64,000 nt of DNA. Source: Moduliflexus sp964602655. GTDB lineage: Bacteria > Moduliflexota > Moduliflexia > Moduliflexales > Moduliflexaceae. The stretch covers positions 1-64,000 of the forward strand of contig CAZRSF010000021.1 in assembly GCA_964602655.1 (NCBI GenBank), given 5' to 3'. How positions within the stretch are numbered: position 1 is the stretch's first letter; the number at the start of each line of letters is the position of its first letter. This document shows positions 7,648 to 16,390 of this stretch, in pieces. The notes under the pieces are model-generated. The model was not told where the DNA came from. It made no database searches and was given only the letters and a program-made list of their open reading frames with translations. The position numbers and the translations under genes were made by a program.

Positions 7648-9942
7648 TTACTTTTTCACTTCCTGCCGCAGCGTTTGCGCGGCTTTCACCATCGCTTCGA
7701 GCGCAGGGCGCACTTCTTCCCAGCGCCGGGTTTTCAGGCCGCAATCCGGGTTGACCCAGATTTGCGACGGCGAAAAGACCTTCAACGCTTTGCGCAGCAG
7801 GTCTTCCATTTCCTGCTGACCCGGTATGCGCGGCGAGTGAATATCGTAAATGCCGGGGCCAATATCATTCGGATATTTATGCGTTACGAACGCGCCGAGC
7901 AATTCCATCTGCGAGCGCGTGCTTTCGATGGAAATCACGTCCGCGTCCATCGCCGCAATCGCCTCGATAATGTCGTTGAATTCGGCGTAACACATGTGGG
8001 TGTGAATCTGCGTGGTGTCTTTTACGCCTGCCGCTGACAATTTGAAGGCGTTAACCGCCCATCCGAGGTAATGCGCCCATTCGGAGCGGCGCAGCGGCAA
8101 GCCTTCCCGCAATGCTGGTTCGTCAATCTGAATCACCGTAATTCCCGCGTCTTCGAGGTCGTGGACTTCATCGCGCAAGGCTAAGCCGATCTGTTGACAG
8201 GTGATGGCGCGCGACTGATCATCCCGCACGAACGACCATTCGAGAATCGTCACCGGCCCGGTCAACATCCCTTTCATCGGCTTACTGGTCAGCGACTGCG
8301 CGTATTGCGACCATTTGACCGTCATCGGCTGCGGGCGCGACACGTCGCCGTAAATAATCGGCGGACGGACGCAGCGCGAACCGTAGCTCTGCACCCAGCC
8401 GTTCTGCGTGAACGCGAACCCGTTCAATTGCAACCCGAAATATTCCACCATGTCGGTGCGCTCGGATTCGCCATGCACAAGCACGTCAAGGCCTATTTCT
8501 TCCTGAAATTTGACGGTGCCGGCGATTTCTTTCCGCAAAAACGTTTCGTATTCTTCCGCGCTCATTTTGCCTTTATTCCAGGCAAGCCGCGCCTGCCGAA
8601 TCTCTGGCGTTTGAGGGAACGAGCCGATTGTCGTGGTCGGGAGTTCCGGCAGATGCAATTGCGCCTGCTGTGCCGCTTTTCGCGCCGGGAACGGGCTGAC
8701 GCGGTTCAGCATGTCGGCGCTGATCGCGGCCATGCGTGACTTCACCGCCGGATTGTGGATTTTAAAGGATTCGCGGCGATCTTCAATGACGCGCTGATTG
8801 GCGTCATACGCCTGTTGAATTGCGACTGTCCCTTCGTTCAGGGCGCGAGTCAGCAGCGCGATTTCATCGAGCTTTTGCCGCGCAAATGCGAGCCAGGAAC
8901 GCACATCCGCATCCAGCGCGGTTTCGGCCTCCACATCCACCGGCGTAAACATCAGCGAGCAGGATGGCGCGACCAATACGCGATCTTTGCCGATTTTATT
9001 CGCCGCTTTTTCCAGTTGCGCCAATGCTCGCGCAAAATTGGTGCGCCAGACGTTCCGGCCATCTACCACGCCAAGCGACAGCGACATGGATGGCGGCAGC
9101 GCGGCGAGTGCCGGTTCTAACTGTTGCGGAGCGCGGACAAGATCGAGATGCAACGCCTTGACCGGCAGCGAGAGCGCTAACGGCAGATTTTCCTGCAATG
9201 AGCCGAAGTAGGTGGTCAACACGATGTTGATGCCCGGCACGGCGTCATGCAGCGCGACGTAGGCTTTACGATACGCTTCCTGCGCATCAGCGGAAAGTTC
9301 CAGCACAAGGAACGGCTCATCTATTTGCACGCAATCCGCCCCGGCTTTTTGCAATTCCTGCAAGATTTCGGCATACACCGGCAGCAGGCGATCTAACAGC
9401 GACAGCGGCGCAAAACCGTCGGCTTGCGATTTGCCCGAAAGGAGGAACGACACCGGGCCAACCAGCACAGGCCGCGTATGAATGCCAAGTTGTTTCGCTT
9501 CCGAAAATTCTTCGACCAGCTTGCGGGAACTCAACCGAAACGTCTGCTCAGGTGAAAACTCCGGCACGATGTAGTGATAATTCGTGTCAAACCATTTGGT
9601 CATTTCCATCGCCGACATGTCCTGGCCGTTTTTCTGCCCGCCTCGCGCCATGAGAAAATAGGTCGGCAAATCAATGGTTCCGCCGCTCCACTGATAGCGC
9701 GGCGGCACTGCGCCGACCATCGCAATCGTGTCGAGGATGTGATCATACAAAGAAAAATCATTCGATGGAATGCGTTCGATTCCGGCTTGTTTCTGGGTTT
9801 CCCAATGTTTTCGGCGCAACTGTCGAGCGCTTTCCAATAATTCCTGCTCGCTGCTTGCGCCTTTCCAATATGATTCCAACGCGATTTTGAGTTCCCGTTT
9901 CTGCCCGATGCGCGGGTATCCAAGATTGGCTGCTCGTGCCAT
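7648..9942 (-). CDS. metE: Cobalamin-independent methionine synthase
   Basis: This 764-residue protein has full MetE length and both beta-barrel halves. The enzyme transfers the methyl group of 5-methyltetrahydropteroyl-triglutamate to homocysteine in the cytosol. The N-terminus NLGYPRIGQKRELK is diagnostic. The C-terminal half holds TTTIGSFPQT and the zinc residues in QIHTHMCYAEF (His and Cys) and WVNPDCGLKTR (Cys). The substrate-binding motif QIDEPALREGLP is present. The start at 9942 has a good Shine-Dalgarno (AAGGAG) just upstream. It is divergent from metF, which supplies its methyl donor, so the two probably form one methionine regulon. I see no SAM riboswitch in the 315-bp spacer. Confidence 0.98.
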   Translation of the reverse strand: MARAANLGYPRIGQKRELKIALESYWKGASSEQELLESARQLRRKHWETQKQAGIERIPSNDFSLYDHILDTIAMVGAVPPRYQWSGGTIDLPTYFLMARGGQKNGQDMSAMEMTKWFDTNYHYIVPEFSPEQTFRLSSRKLVEEFSEAKQLGIHTRPVLVGPVSFLLSGKSQADGFAPLSLLDRLLPVYAEILQELQKAGADCVQIDEPFLVLELSADAQEAYRKAYVALHDAVPGINIVLTTYFGSLQENLPLALSLPVKALHLDLVRAPQQLEPALAALPPSMSLSLGVVDGRNVWRTNFARALAQLEKAANKIGKDRVLVAPSCSLMFTPVDVEAETALDADVRSWLAFARQKLDEIALLTRALNEGTVAIQQAYDANQRVIEDRRESFKIHNPAVKSRMAAISADMLNRVSPFPARKAAQQAQLHLPELPTTTIGSFPQTPEIRQARLAWNKGKMSAEEYETFLRKEIAGTVKFQEEIGLDVLVHGESERTDMVEYFGLQLNGFAFTQNGWVQSYGSRCVRPPIIYGDVSRPQPMTVKWSQYAQSLTSKPMKGMLTGPVTILEWSFVRDDQSRAITCQQIGLALRDEVHDLEDAGITVIQIDEPALREGLPLRRSEWAHYLGWAVNAFKLSAAGVKDTTQIHTHMCYAEFNDIIEAIAAMDADVISIESTRSQMELLGAFVTHKYPNDIGPGIYDIHSPRIPGQQEMEDLLRKALKVFSPSQIWVNPDCGLKTRRWEEVRPALEAMVKAAQTLRQEVKK

Positions 9943-9978
9943 GTGCTATTCTCCTTATTGGTGTTGAGGTTTGATCCA

Positions 9979-10009
9979 CCCCAGTCAGGGTTGCGAACCC
10001 TGACTGGGG
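9979..10009. repeat. Palindrome family B, copy 2
   Basis: The arms CCCCAGTCAGGGTT and AACCCTGACTGGGG enclose the loop gcg. It lies 36 bp upstream of the metE start codon, in its 5' leader. Confidence 0.85.
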
Positions 10010-10192
10010 TTTTGTTGCGTTCCTTATTACTACATAATGCAATTTTCGCGCTTTTACAGAGAATGTCAATAGAAATAGCATGTTTTTTCTTTACTTTTTC
10101 AGATAATTCAACAGAGGTGGAGTAAAGGTAATTATTGACCACGAAAGACACGAAATGACAATGTCATTCAATCAGATCAAGCGAAAAGAACA

Positions 10193-10223
10193 CCTGTCAG
10201 ACACCTTGAAGGTGTCTGACAGG
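10193..10223. repeat. Palindrome family C, copy 1
   Basis: The arms cctgtcagacacctt and aaggtgtctgacagg flank a single central base. The second copy is at 51951-51981. It lies 34 bp upstream of the metF start codon. Confidence 0.85.
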
Positions 10224-10257
10224 TTTGACTGAGCGTACCGAATAATAAGGAAACGTT

Positions 10258-11157
10258 ATGTTGATAAAAGAGCTTCTTCAAACCAATCAAACCTTGTTAA
10301 GTTTCGAATTTTTCCCGCCGAAAACCGAGAAAGGATGGGAGGAACTCTTCGAAACGGTTGCCAATTTACAACCGCTGCATCCGTCCTTCGTCAGCGTCAC
10401 GTATGGCGCAGGCGGCACGACACGCGCAAATACACACCGATTAGTGACGCGCATTCAAGCCGAGGCGTCGCTGAACGTGGTGGCGCATTTGACCTGCGTC
10501 GGCGCGAAAAAAGAGGATATTCGCCAGATTTTAACCGACTATCTTCAGCATGGGATCACCAATATTTTAGCATTGCGCGGCGATCCGCCGAAAGGACAGG
10601 CGGAATGGTCGCCGGACGGCGGCGAATTCCTGTACGCAACAGATTTGATCGCGTTCATCAAACAAGAATTTCCGCAGATCGGAATCGGCGTGGCCGGTTT
10701 TCCTGAAGGTCATCCCCAAACGCCGAACCGGCTGTTGGAAATCGAACGTTTGAAAGCAAAGGTGGACGCGGGCGCGGATTATATCACCACGCAGTTATTT
10801 TTCGATAACCGCGATTTTTACGATTTCTGCGAACGGTGCGAATTAGCCGGAATTCACGTGCCGATCCTCGCGGGTATTATGCCGATAACCACCTGGAAAG
10901 GAATGCTGCGCATGGCGGAATTGGCGGCAGGCGCGCGTTTTCCTGCTCCGCTGCTTCGGGCGGTGTCGCGTGTAAAAAATGACGATGAACTCGTGGAACA
11001 AATCGGCATTCATTGGGCCACCGAACAAATTCGCGATTTGATTGACCATCGCGTTCGGGGGATTCATCTGTACACGCTGAATAAATCTTCGGCCTCGTTG
11101 AAAATCTGCCAGACGCTCGGCATCAAGAATGTCGAAGACTACTTTTCGGCGCGATGA
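10258..11157 (+). CDS. metF: 5,10-methylenetetrahydrofolate reductase
   Basis: This 299-residue protein matches bacterial MetF, a FAD-dependent TIM barrel that reduces methylene-THF to methyl-THF. Key motifs are SFEFFPPKTEKG (15-26), SVTYGAGGTTR and the central LALRGDPPKG. The late QLFFDNRDFYDF and ILAGIMPITTW are also typical. A Shine-Dalgarno (aaggaaa) precedes the ATG. Its product feeds the MetE reaction encoded on the opposite strand. It is followed by a 36-bp perfect palindrome (11177-11212). Confidence 0.97.
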   Translation: MLIKELLQTNQTLLSFEFFPPKTEKGWEELFETVANLQPLHPSFVSVTYGAGGTTRANTHRLVTRIQAEASLNVVAHLTCVGAKKEDIRQILTDYLQHGITNILALRGDPPKGQAEWSPDGGEFLYATDLIAFIKQEFPQIGIGVAGFPEGHPQTPNRLLEIERLKAKVDAGADYITTQLFFDNRDFYDFCERCELAGIHVPILAGIMPITTWKGMLRMAELAAGARFPAPLLRAVSRVKNDDELVEQIGIHWATEQIRDLIDHRVRGIHLYTLNKSSASLKICQTLGIKNVEDYFSAR

Positions 11158-11176
11158 CAACCCTGATGATTGAGAA

Positions 11177-11212
11177 TGTCGTAGGGCGAAACTATAGTTT
11201 CGCCCTACGACA
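11177..11212. repeat. 36-bp perfect palindrome downstream of metF
   Basis: Each half reads TGTCGTAGGGCGAAACTA or its exact complement, with no loop. No T-tract follows. Only one copy was seen in this window. Confidence 0.85.
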
Positions 11213-11295
11213 AAGCGCAGGCGTGTCGAGAAAATTCTTGACAAAAGCCTCCCCTCCTTATTTCCGGTGAATTCTCATTCAAGGGAGGATTCGTC

Positions 11296-12066
11296 ATGGA
11301 ATTTGTTTCGCTTCCGGCAATTTATGATACGGCATTCCAGTTTCGCAACGCGCAAAAAACCGTAGATTTCATCGAACACTGCGCCGAAATGTACACCGAT
11401 ATTCCGGTGGAATCGGTGGTGGAGTATGCCTGCGGCACAGGCTATTTCACGGTCGAATTCGCCCGGCGCGGCTACCATGCCTACGGGGTGGATCATGATG
11501 ACGCGATGTGTCAATATGCCGCGCGAAGGGGCTGGCAAGAATCGTTGGAGCTTTCGATTCTGTGCGCCGATATGACGGACGCGACGCTGCCGCGTCCATG
11601 CGATATTGCCGTGAATTTATTCGATTCGCTGACCTATCTGACCGATGAGCGCCGGATCGTGACCCACTTGCAGACGGTCGCGAAGGCGTTGAACCCCGGC
11701 GGTCTCTATGTCGTCGAAGTCGGGGTGATTGACGATTTCGACAATCATAATGTCGAAGATATTTGGACGGAAACACGCGGGGAATGCGCTGTCACCACCT
11801 CCTATCTCCGGCACGGCTTTATCAACCCGGAAGACCATACGTTTGCGGAACAGTGTTCGTTCGGCATTACCTGTCAGGAAGGGGCGTCGTATGTCGTGAT
11901 GAAAAATCGCAAGCTTGCGCTGACGTTCGACGAGTTTATCGAGATAGTCAAGCAATCGGGCTGTTTCGTGCCATTAGTCTTTTTCGATGACTTCGAAGCC
12001 GACGCCTTTCTCCCGGAAGACGCGGTTCCCTGGCGGGTGATCGCGGTCTTATTGAATACCTTATGA
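11296..12066 (+). CDS. Class I SAM-dependent methyltransferase
   Basis: This 256-residue protein has the class I fold. Motif I is VVEYACGTGYFTVEFA (about 37-52), followed by the acidic GVDHDD, then CADMTDATLP, and NLFDSLTYLTDE near motif IV. Its substrate cannot be told. A strong Shine-Dalgarno (AAGGGAGGA) precedes the ATG. Its stop codon overlaps the tgt start (ATGA), so it is translationally coupled to tgt. A role in tRNA or protein modification is conceivable but not shown. Confidence 0.88.
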   Translation: MEFVSLPAIYDTAFQFRNAQKTVDFIEHCAEMYTDIPVESVVEYACGTGYFTVEFARRGYHAYGVDHDDAMCQYAARRGWQESLELSILCADMTDATLPRPCDIAVNLFDSLTYLTDERRIVTHLQTVAKALNPGGLYVVEVGVIDDFDNHNVEDIWTETRGECAVTTSYLRHGFINPEDHTFAEQCSFGITCQEGASYVVMKNRKLALTFDEFIEIVKQSGCFVPLVFFDDFEADAFLPEDAVPWRVIAVLLNTL

Positions 12067-13220
12067 CTTTTCGTGTATTACAGACCGATCCGCATTCTCA
12101 TGCGCGATTAGGCACATTGACAACAGCGCATGGCGACGTGCCGACCCCGATTTTCATGCCGGTAGGGACGGCAGGAACGGTAAAGGCGATGCTGCCGACC
12201 ACGCTGGCGGAGATTGACGCCAAAATCATTTTAGGCAATACCTATCATCTCTATCTGCGTCCGGGGCATGAGTTGGTGCGGCAATTAGGCGGCCTGCACA
12301 AATTCATGGTGTGGGATCGTCCGATTCTGACGGATAGCGGCGGATTTCAGGTGTACAGTCTCGGCGATCTGCGCAAGATTACAGATGAGGGCGTGACATT
12401 TCGGTCGCATCTTGACGGCTCGTTGCACATGTTGTCGCCCGAAACATCCATCGAAATTCAGCAGGCGCTCGGTTCCGACATCATGATGTGTTTCGACGAG
12501 TGTACGCCCTATCCGGCGGAACGGGGCTACGCGGCGAAATCCATGACGATGAGCATGGCGTGGGCGGAACGCTGCAAGCGCTTTCATCAGGATTCGCAGC
12601 GCGCGCCGGAACGCCTTGTCAATCCGAATCAACTGTTGTTCGGCATCGCGCAGGGCGGCATGTATGCCGATTTGCGTAAGCAGAGCGTGGAACAATTGGC
12701 TGAAATCGGTTTCGATGGCTACGCTATCGGCGGCTTGAGCGTCGGCGAGCCGAAACCGCTGATGTTTGAGGTGTTGGAGCAGACCGCGCCGTTGCTGCCC
12801 CAAGACGCGCCGCGCTATTTGATGGGCGTCGGGACGCCGCTCGATCTCGTGCGCGGCGCGGCGATGGGCGTGGATATGTTCGATTGCGTCCTACCGACGC
12901 GCAACGCCCGGAATGGCGCGTTATTCACGCGACGCGGGCAACTCTCGATCAAGCAGGCGCAGTATCGCGACGATCCGCGTCCGATAGACGAGGCGTGCGC
13001 GTGTTATACCTGCCGCAATTTCAGCCGGGCGTATTTGCGGCATCTGTTTATGTCGAAAGAGATTCTTTCTTCGATGCTGAATACGATTCATAATTTACAT
13101 TTTTATCTTGACTTAATGAGTCGTCTCCGAAACGCTATTGCAGAGACAGCGTTTCATGACTTTCACGCAGCGTTCGAGCGGGAGTATTTCGAAGAAGAAC
13201 ACCATGTCAATCAGTCGTGA
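12063..13220 (+). CDS. tgt: Queuine/preQ1 tRNA-guanine transglycosylase
   Basis: This 385-residue protein is a full-length bacterial Tgt. It exchanges G34 of GUN-anticodon tRNAs for preQ1. The general acid/base Asp lies in LTDSGGFQVYSL and the nucleophile Asp in MFDCVLPTRNARNG. GGLSVGEPK binds substrate. The zinc site is CACYTCRNFSRAYLRHL. It heads the widely conserved order tgt-yajC-secD-secF, and here it overlaps a methyltransferase gene by 4 bp. Confidence 0.98.
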   Translation: MTFRVLQTDPHSHARLGTLTTAHGDVPTPIFMPVGTAGTVKAMLPTTLAEIDAKIILGNTYHLYLRPGHELVRQLGGLHKFMVWDRPILTDSGGFQVYSLGDLRKITDEGVTFRSHLDGSLHMLSPETSIEIQQALGSDIMMCFDECTPYPAERGYAAKSMTMSMAWAERCKRFHQDSQRAPERLVNPNQLLFGIAQGGMYADLRKQSVEQLAEIGFDGYAIGGLSVGEPKPLMFEVLEQTAPLLPQDAPRYLMGVGTPLDLVRGAAMGVDMFDCVLPTRNARNGALFTRRGQLSIKQAQYRDDPRPIDEACACYTCRNFSRAYLRHLFMSKEILSSMLNTIHNLHFYLDLMSRLRNAIAETAFHDFHAAFEREYFEEEHHVNQS

Positions 13221-13286
13221 CGTCTGAAAAACAGGGATGCGCCTTGTCTTTCAGAAACGTGCCATGACCAGTAAGGAGGACGGGAA

Positions 13287-13649
13287 TTGGTTGAATTATT
13301 CAGAACAGCGCAGTTATTGTTGAGTCAGGTAGGAGACGGGGCGACAACCGCCCAACCGGATAGTTTGACGCAGGGCATTATGTCGTTTGCGCCGCTTATC
13401 CTGATTTTCGTGATTTTCTATTTTCTGTTGATTCGTCCGCAGCAAAAGAAACAGCAGCAACATCAACAGATGCTTCAAAATGTCAAACGCGGAGATCGGA
13501 TTATCACCACCGGCGGTTTATATGGGACGATAGAAAGTATTGATGAAAAAGTTATTCAACTGAAGATTGCGAATCAGGTCAAGGTGAAGGTTTCACGAAG
13601 CGCAATTGCTGGCGTGCAAACGGGCGAATCAAGCGAATCTGAAGAATAG
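13287..13649 (+). CDS. yajC: Sec translocon accessory subunit YajC
   Basis: This 120-residue protein has one transmembrane segment at about residues 31-51 (FAPLILIFVIFYFLLIRPQQ) followed by the KKQQQHQQM stretch and the soluble KRGDRIITTGGLYG domain. YajC associates with SecDF in the inner membrane. The start is a TTG at 13287, chosen because a consensus AAGGAGG lies 6 nt upstream and no ATG precedes the transmembrane segment. It sits 9 bp ahead of secD. Confidence 0.95.
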   Translation: MVELFRTAQLLLSQVGDGATTAQPDSLTQGIMSFAPLILIFVIFYFLLIRPQQKKQQQHQQMLQNVKRGDRIITTGGLYGTIESIDEKVIQLKIANQVKVKVSRSAIAGVQTGESSESEE

Positions 13650-13658
13650 GAGCGGGCA

Positions 13659-15233
13659 ATGTTCAAAGGCGATTTACAATGGAAGGTTCCGTTAATTGTT
13701 ATTTTAACCGCGTTGTCGATCTGGTACTTGTATCCGATTAATAAGTCCATTGTCTTAGGATTAGACTTGCAAGGCGGTCTGCATCTGATTTTAGAAGTTC
13801 AAACAGACAAAGTCGTGGAAAATGAGTTGGTTCGGACAAAAGATGTCATCACGCAGGAATTCAAAAAAGAACGACTGAAAACGAATTCTATTGTGGTCGA
13901 AATGCCGGATACGCTGAAAATTACGGCGACCACTCCGGAAGACGCTGAAAAAGCGCTGGCGTATGTCAATAAGGAATTGCCGAATTTCGAAGAAAAAAGC
14001 GGTGTCGCAGGTAATACGTTTTCCGTACGGCTCAAAGCTCAGGTGATTGAGTATTGGAAAGAAAATGCGATCAAACAGGCATTGCTGACGATTCGCAATC
14101 GTGTTGACGAATACGGCGTGGCGGAACCGCTGATTCAGCGACAGGGGAAAGATCGCATTATTGTTGAATTGCCAGGCTTGAAAGATGTGCAGCGCGCAAT
14201 GGAGTTAATCCAGACAACAGCAGAATTGCGCTTCCAATTGGTGAAAGACATGGCCGCGACAGAGGATGCGCTCCTCAAACGGCATGACGGCAAAGCTCCT
14301 GAGGGAACGATCATTTTGCCGGGCGTGACAGAAACCGAAACCGATCCCGCGTTGCCTGTTTCTGATACTCCCACAGTTTTCTACCTTTTAGAAAAAGAAG
14401 CGAAGGTCACGGGGGCGAATCTGAAAGACGCTCGCGTCTCCAAAGATGAAATGGGGATGTCTGCCGTCAGTTTCGAATTCGACCGGGAAGGCGCGAAATT
14501 GTTTGGCGCATTGACCGAAGCGAATATCGGCACGCAACTTGCGATTGTCTTAGACGACATCGTGCAATCTGCGCCGGTCATTCGTTCGAAAATCAGCAGC
14601 GACGGTCAGATTACCGGCAATTTTACGTTAGAAAAAGCCACCGACCTCGCCATCGTCTTACGTGCCGGAGCGTTGCCCGCGCCGATGAAAATCCTGCAAA
14701 ACGTCGTCGTTGGCCCAAGCCTCGGCGAAGATTCGATTCGCGCTGGAGTGAGATCTATTATTATCGGATCGATCATGACGTTTATCTTCATGCTGGCGAT
14801 CTATAAATTCTCTGGCATACTTGCCAATGTTGCCCTCATCTTCAACTTCGTGTTTATGATGGCGCTGCTGGCATATTGGGGCACCACCTTGACGATGCCA
14901 GGTCTGGCCGGTATCGCCTTGACCATCGGTATGGCGGTGGATTCGAACATTTTGATTTACGAACGTATCAAAGAAGAATTACGTAAAGGGAAAACGTTGC
15001 GTTCTGCGGTGGAGAACGGTTTTGCTCGCGCCCACGTGACGATTATTGATTCGAATTTGACCACGTTGTTATCTGGCATAATTTTGTTCCAATTCGGCAC
15101 TGGTCCGATCAAAGGCTTTGCGGTGACGCTGTGCCTCGGTATTGTCACAACATTATTTACGGCGTTAGTGGTGACGAAAGTGCTGTTCGATCTGTTGCTG
15201 TCCAGTGGAAAAGTGAAAAAGTTAAGCATTTAG
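13659..15233 (+). CDS. secD: Protein translocase subunit SecD
   Basis: This 524-residue inner-membrane protein has TM1 near residues 7-26, the DLQGGLHLILEV motif (33-44), a large periplasmic P1 region, and five C-terminal transmembrane helices of the RND type (from about residue 365). The motif GLAGIALTIGMAVDSNILIYERI marks TM4 and following residues. SecDF uses the proton motive force to pull preproteins across the membrane. It is part of tgt-yajC-secD-secF. Confidence 0.97.
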   Translation: MFKGDLQWKVPLIVILTALSIWYLYPINKSIVLGLDLQGGLHLILEVQTDKVVENELVRTKDVITQEFKKERLKTNSIVVEMPDTLKITATTPEDAEKALAYVNKELPNFEEKSGVAGNTFSVRLKAQVIEYWKENAIKQALLTIRNRVDEYGVAEPLIQRQGKDRIIVELPGLKDVQRAMELIQTTAELRFQLVKDMAATEDALLKRHDGKAPEGTIILPGVTETETDPALPVSDTPTVFYLLEKEAKVTGANLKDARVSKDEMGMSAVSFEFDREGAKLFGALTEANIGTQLAIVLDDIVQSAPVIRSKISSDGQITGNFTLEKATDLAIVLRAGALPAPMKILQNVVVGPSLGEDSIRAGVRSIIIGSIMTFIFMLAIYKFSGILANVALIFNFVFMMALLAYWGTTLTMPGLAGIALTIGMAVDSNILIYERIKEELRKGKTLRSAVENGFARAHVTIIDSNLTTLLSGIILFQFGTGPIKGFAVTLCLGIVTTLFTALVVTKVLFDLLLSSGKVKKLSI

Positions 15234-15256
15234 GCGGAAGGGAGAAGGAACCACGT

Positions 15257-16297
15257 ATGGAGAAACCAAAATTTACATTTGATTTTATCGGTAACCGCAT
15301 GACGGCGTTTGTGGTTTCGATGGTGTTGCTTGTGTTGGGACTTGGCTCGATTGCCTTTAAAGGAGGCATTAACTTCGGCATTGATTTTGCCGGAGGCACG
15401 CTGGTGCAGGTGAGATTTTCCGATATGCCGGAAATTGACGCGGTTCGTAACGCCGTAGAACAGGCTGGTTTCCCGGATGCCTCGATCCAGCGCGTTGGCG
15501 AAGAGAATCTGGTGATGATTCGCGTACCGTTAATCAAAGCGACGGAAGGCGAAGATGAAAGCGGAAAAATTCAAAAAGCATTACAAACGGCATTCGGCGA
15601 AAAGAGTTTCGAAGCGGAACAAGCCGAGCAGATCGGGCCACAGGTCGGCAGCGAACTCTGGCGCAGCGCGCAGCTTTCGATGTTGTTCATGTTTGCCGGG
15701 ATGGTCTTGTATATTTCCTGGCGATTCGAATCGAAATTTGCCTTTCCGGTTGCGATTATTGCGGTGATTATTATCGGTCTGACATCCTGGAATATCGCCT
15801 TGACGCTGTTGATTGCGGTCGGTATTATCGCGGTGTTGGCGGCCTGCGTCTATTTCGAGTATCATTTCGCGTTTGCCGCGATTATCGCACTGGTGCACGA
15901 TTCGCTCGTCACCATCGGCGCATTATCGCTGACGGATCGCGAAATTACACTTCCTGTCATTGCGGCGATCTTGACGGTCATTGGGTATTCGGTCAATGAT
16001 ACGATTGTCGTGTTCGACCGGATTCGTGAAAATCTGCATTTGCGAGGCAAAATGGATATTGGCGAATTGCTGAACGTCAGTATGCAGCAAACCTGGAGCC
16101 GCACGATCTTGACCGGTATGACGACGATTTTCGTCCTTATCGTTCTGTTCGTGGCGGGTGGCCGCGTGATTAACAGTTTCGCCTTTGCGCTTTTAGTCGG
16201 CGTGATTATCGGCACATATTCGTCGGTGTTTGTCGCCACTCCGATTCTGTACGAATGGGATAAACGTGTCAAAGGCGGCATTTTCAAAAAAGCATAG
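15257..16297 (+). CDS. secF: Protein translocase subunit SecF
   Basis: This 346-residue protein has TM1 at about 17-37, the GINFGIDFAGGTLVQV motif, and five C-terminal transmembrane segments including GYSVNDTIVVFDRIREN. The open frame extends upstream inside secD, but the ATG at 15257 gives the usual SecF N-terminus and follows a purine-rich GGAAGGGAGAAGG. It lies 23 bp after secD. Confidence 0.97.
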   Translation: MEKPKFTFDFIGNRMTAFVVSMVLLVLGLGSIAFKGGINFGIDFAGGTLVQVRFSDMPEIDAVRNAVEQAGFPDASIQRVGEENLVMIRVPLIKATEGEDESGKIQKALQTAFGEKSFEAEQAEQIGPQVGSELWRSAQLSMLFMFAGMVLYISWRFESKFAFPVAIIAVIIIGLTSWNIALTLLIAVGIIAVLAACVYFEYHFAFAAIIALVHDSLVTIGALSLTDREITLPVIAAILTVIGYSVNDTIVVFDRIRENLHLRGKMDIGELLNVSMQQTWSRTILTGMTTIFVLIVLFVAGGRVINSFAFALLVGVIIGTYSSVFVATPILYEWDKRVKGGIFKKA

Positions 16298-16308
16298 ACG
16301 ACATGAAC

Positions 16309-16343
16309 GAGCGGCAGCCAACCAGAAAGAACGGTTGCCGCTC
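16309..16343. repeat. Inverted repeat after secF
   Basis: The arms gagcggcagcc and ggttgccgctc (one mismatch) enclose a 13-nt loop. No T-run follows, so read-through into the next gene is possible. Confidence 0.6.
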
Positions 16344-16390
16344 TCTGACATTTATAGAGCAAAACACGCTGACGAGAGGTGGGTGGAGTC

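Larger units (their letters stand above)
9943..10257. other. metE-metF divergent spacer
   Basis: This 315-bp spacer holds two palindromes (9979-10009 and 10193-10223) and an AT-rich middle that probably carries the two back-to-back promoters. I searched by eye for SAM-I riboswitch helices and for a clear MetR or MetJ operator and saw none. Confidence 0.5.

Noticed and set aside
9943..10257. Possible SAM riboswitch upstream of metE or metF
   Set aside because: No SAM-I/II/III core helices or conserved boxes were seen on either strand; only palindromic repeats and AT-rich sequence.
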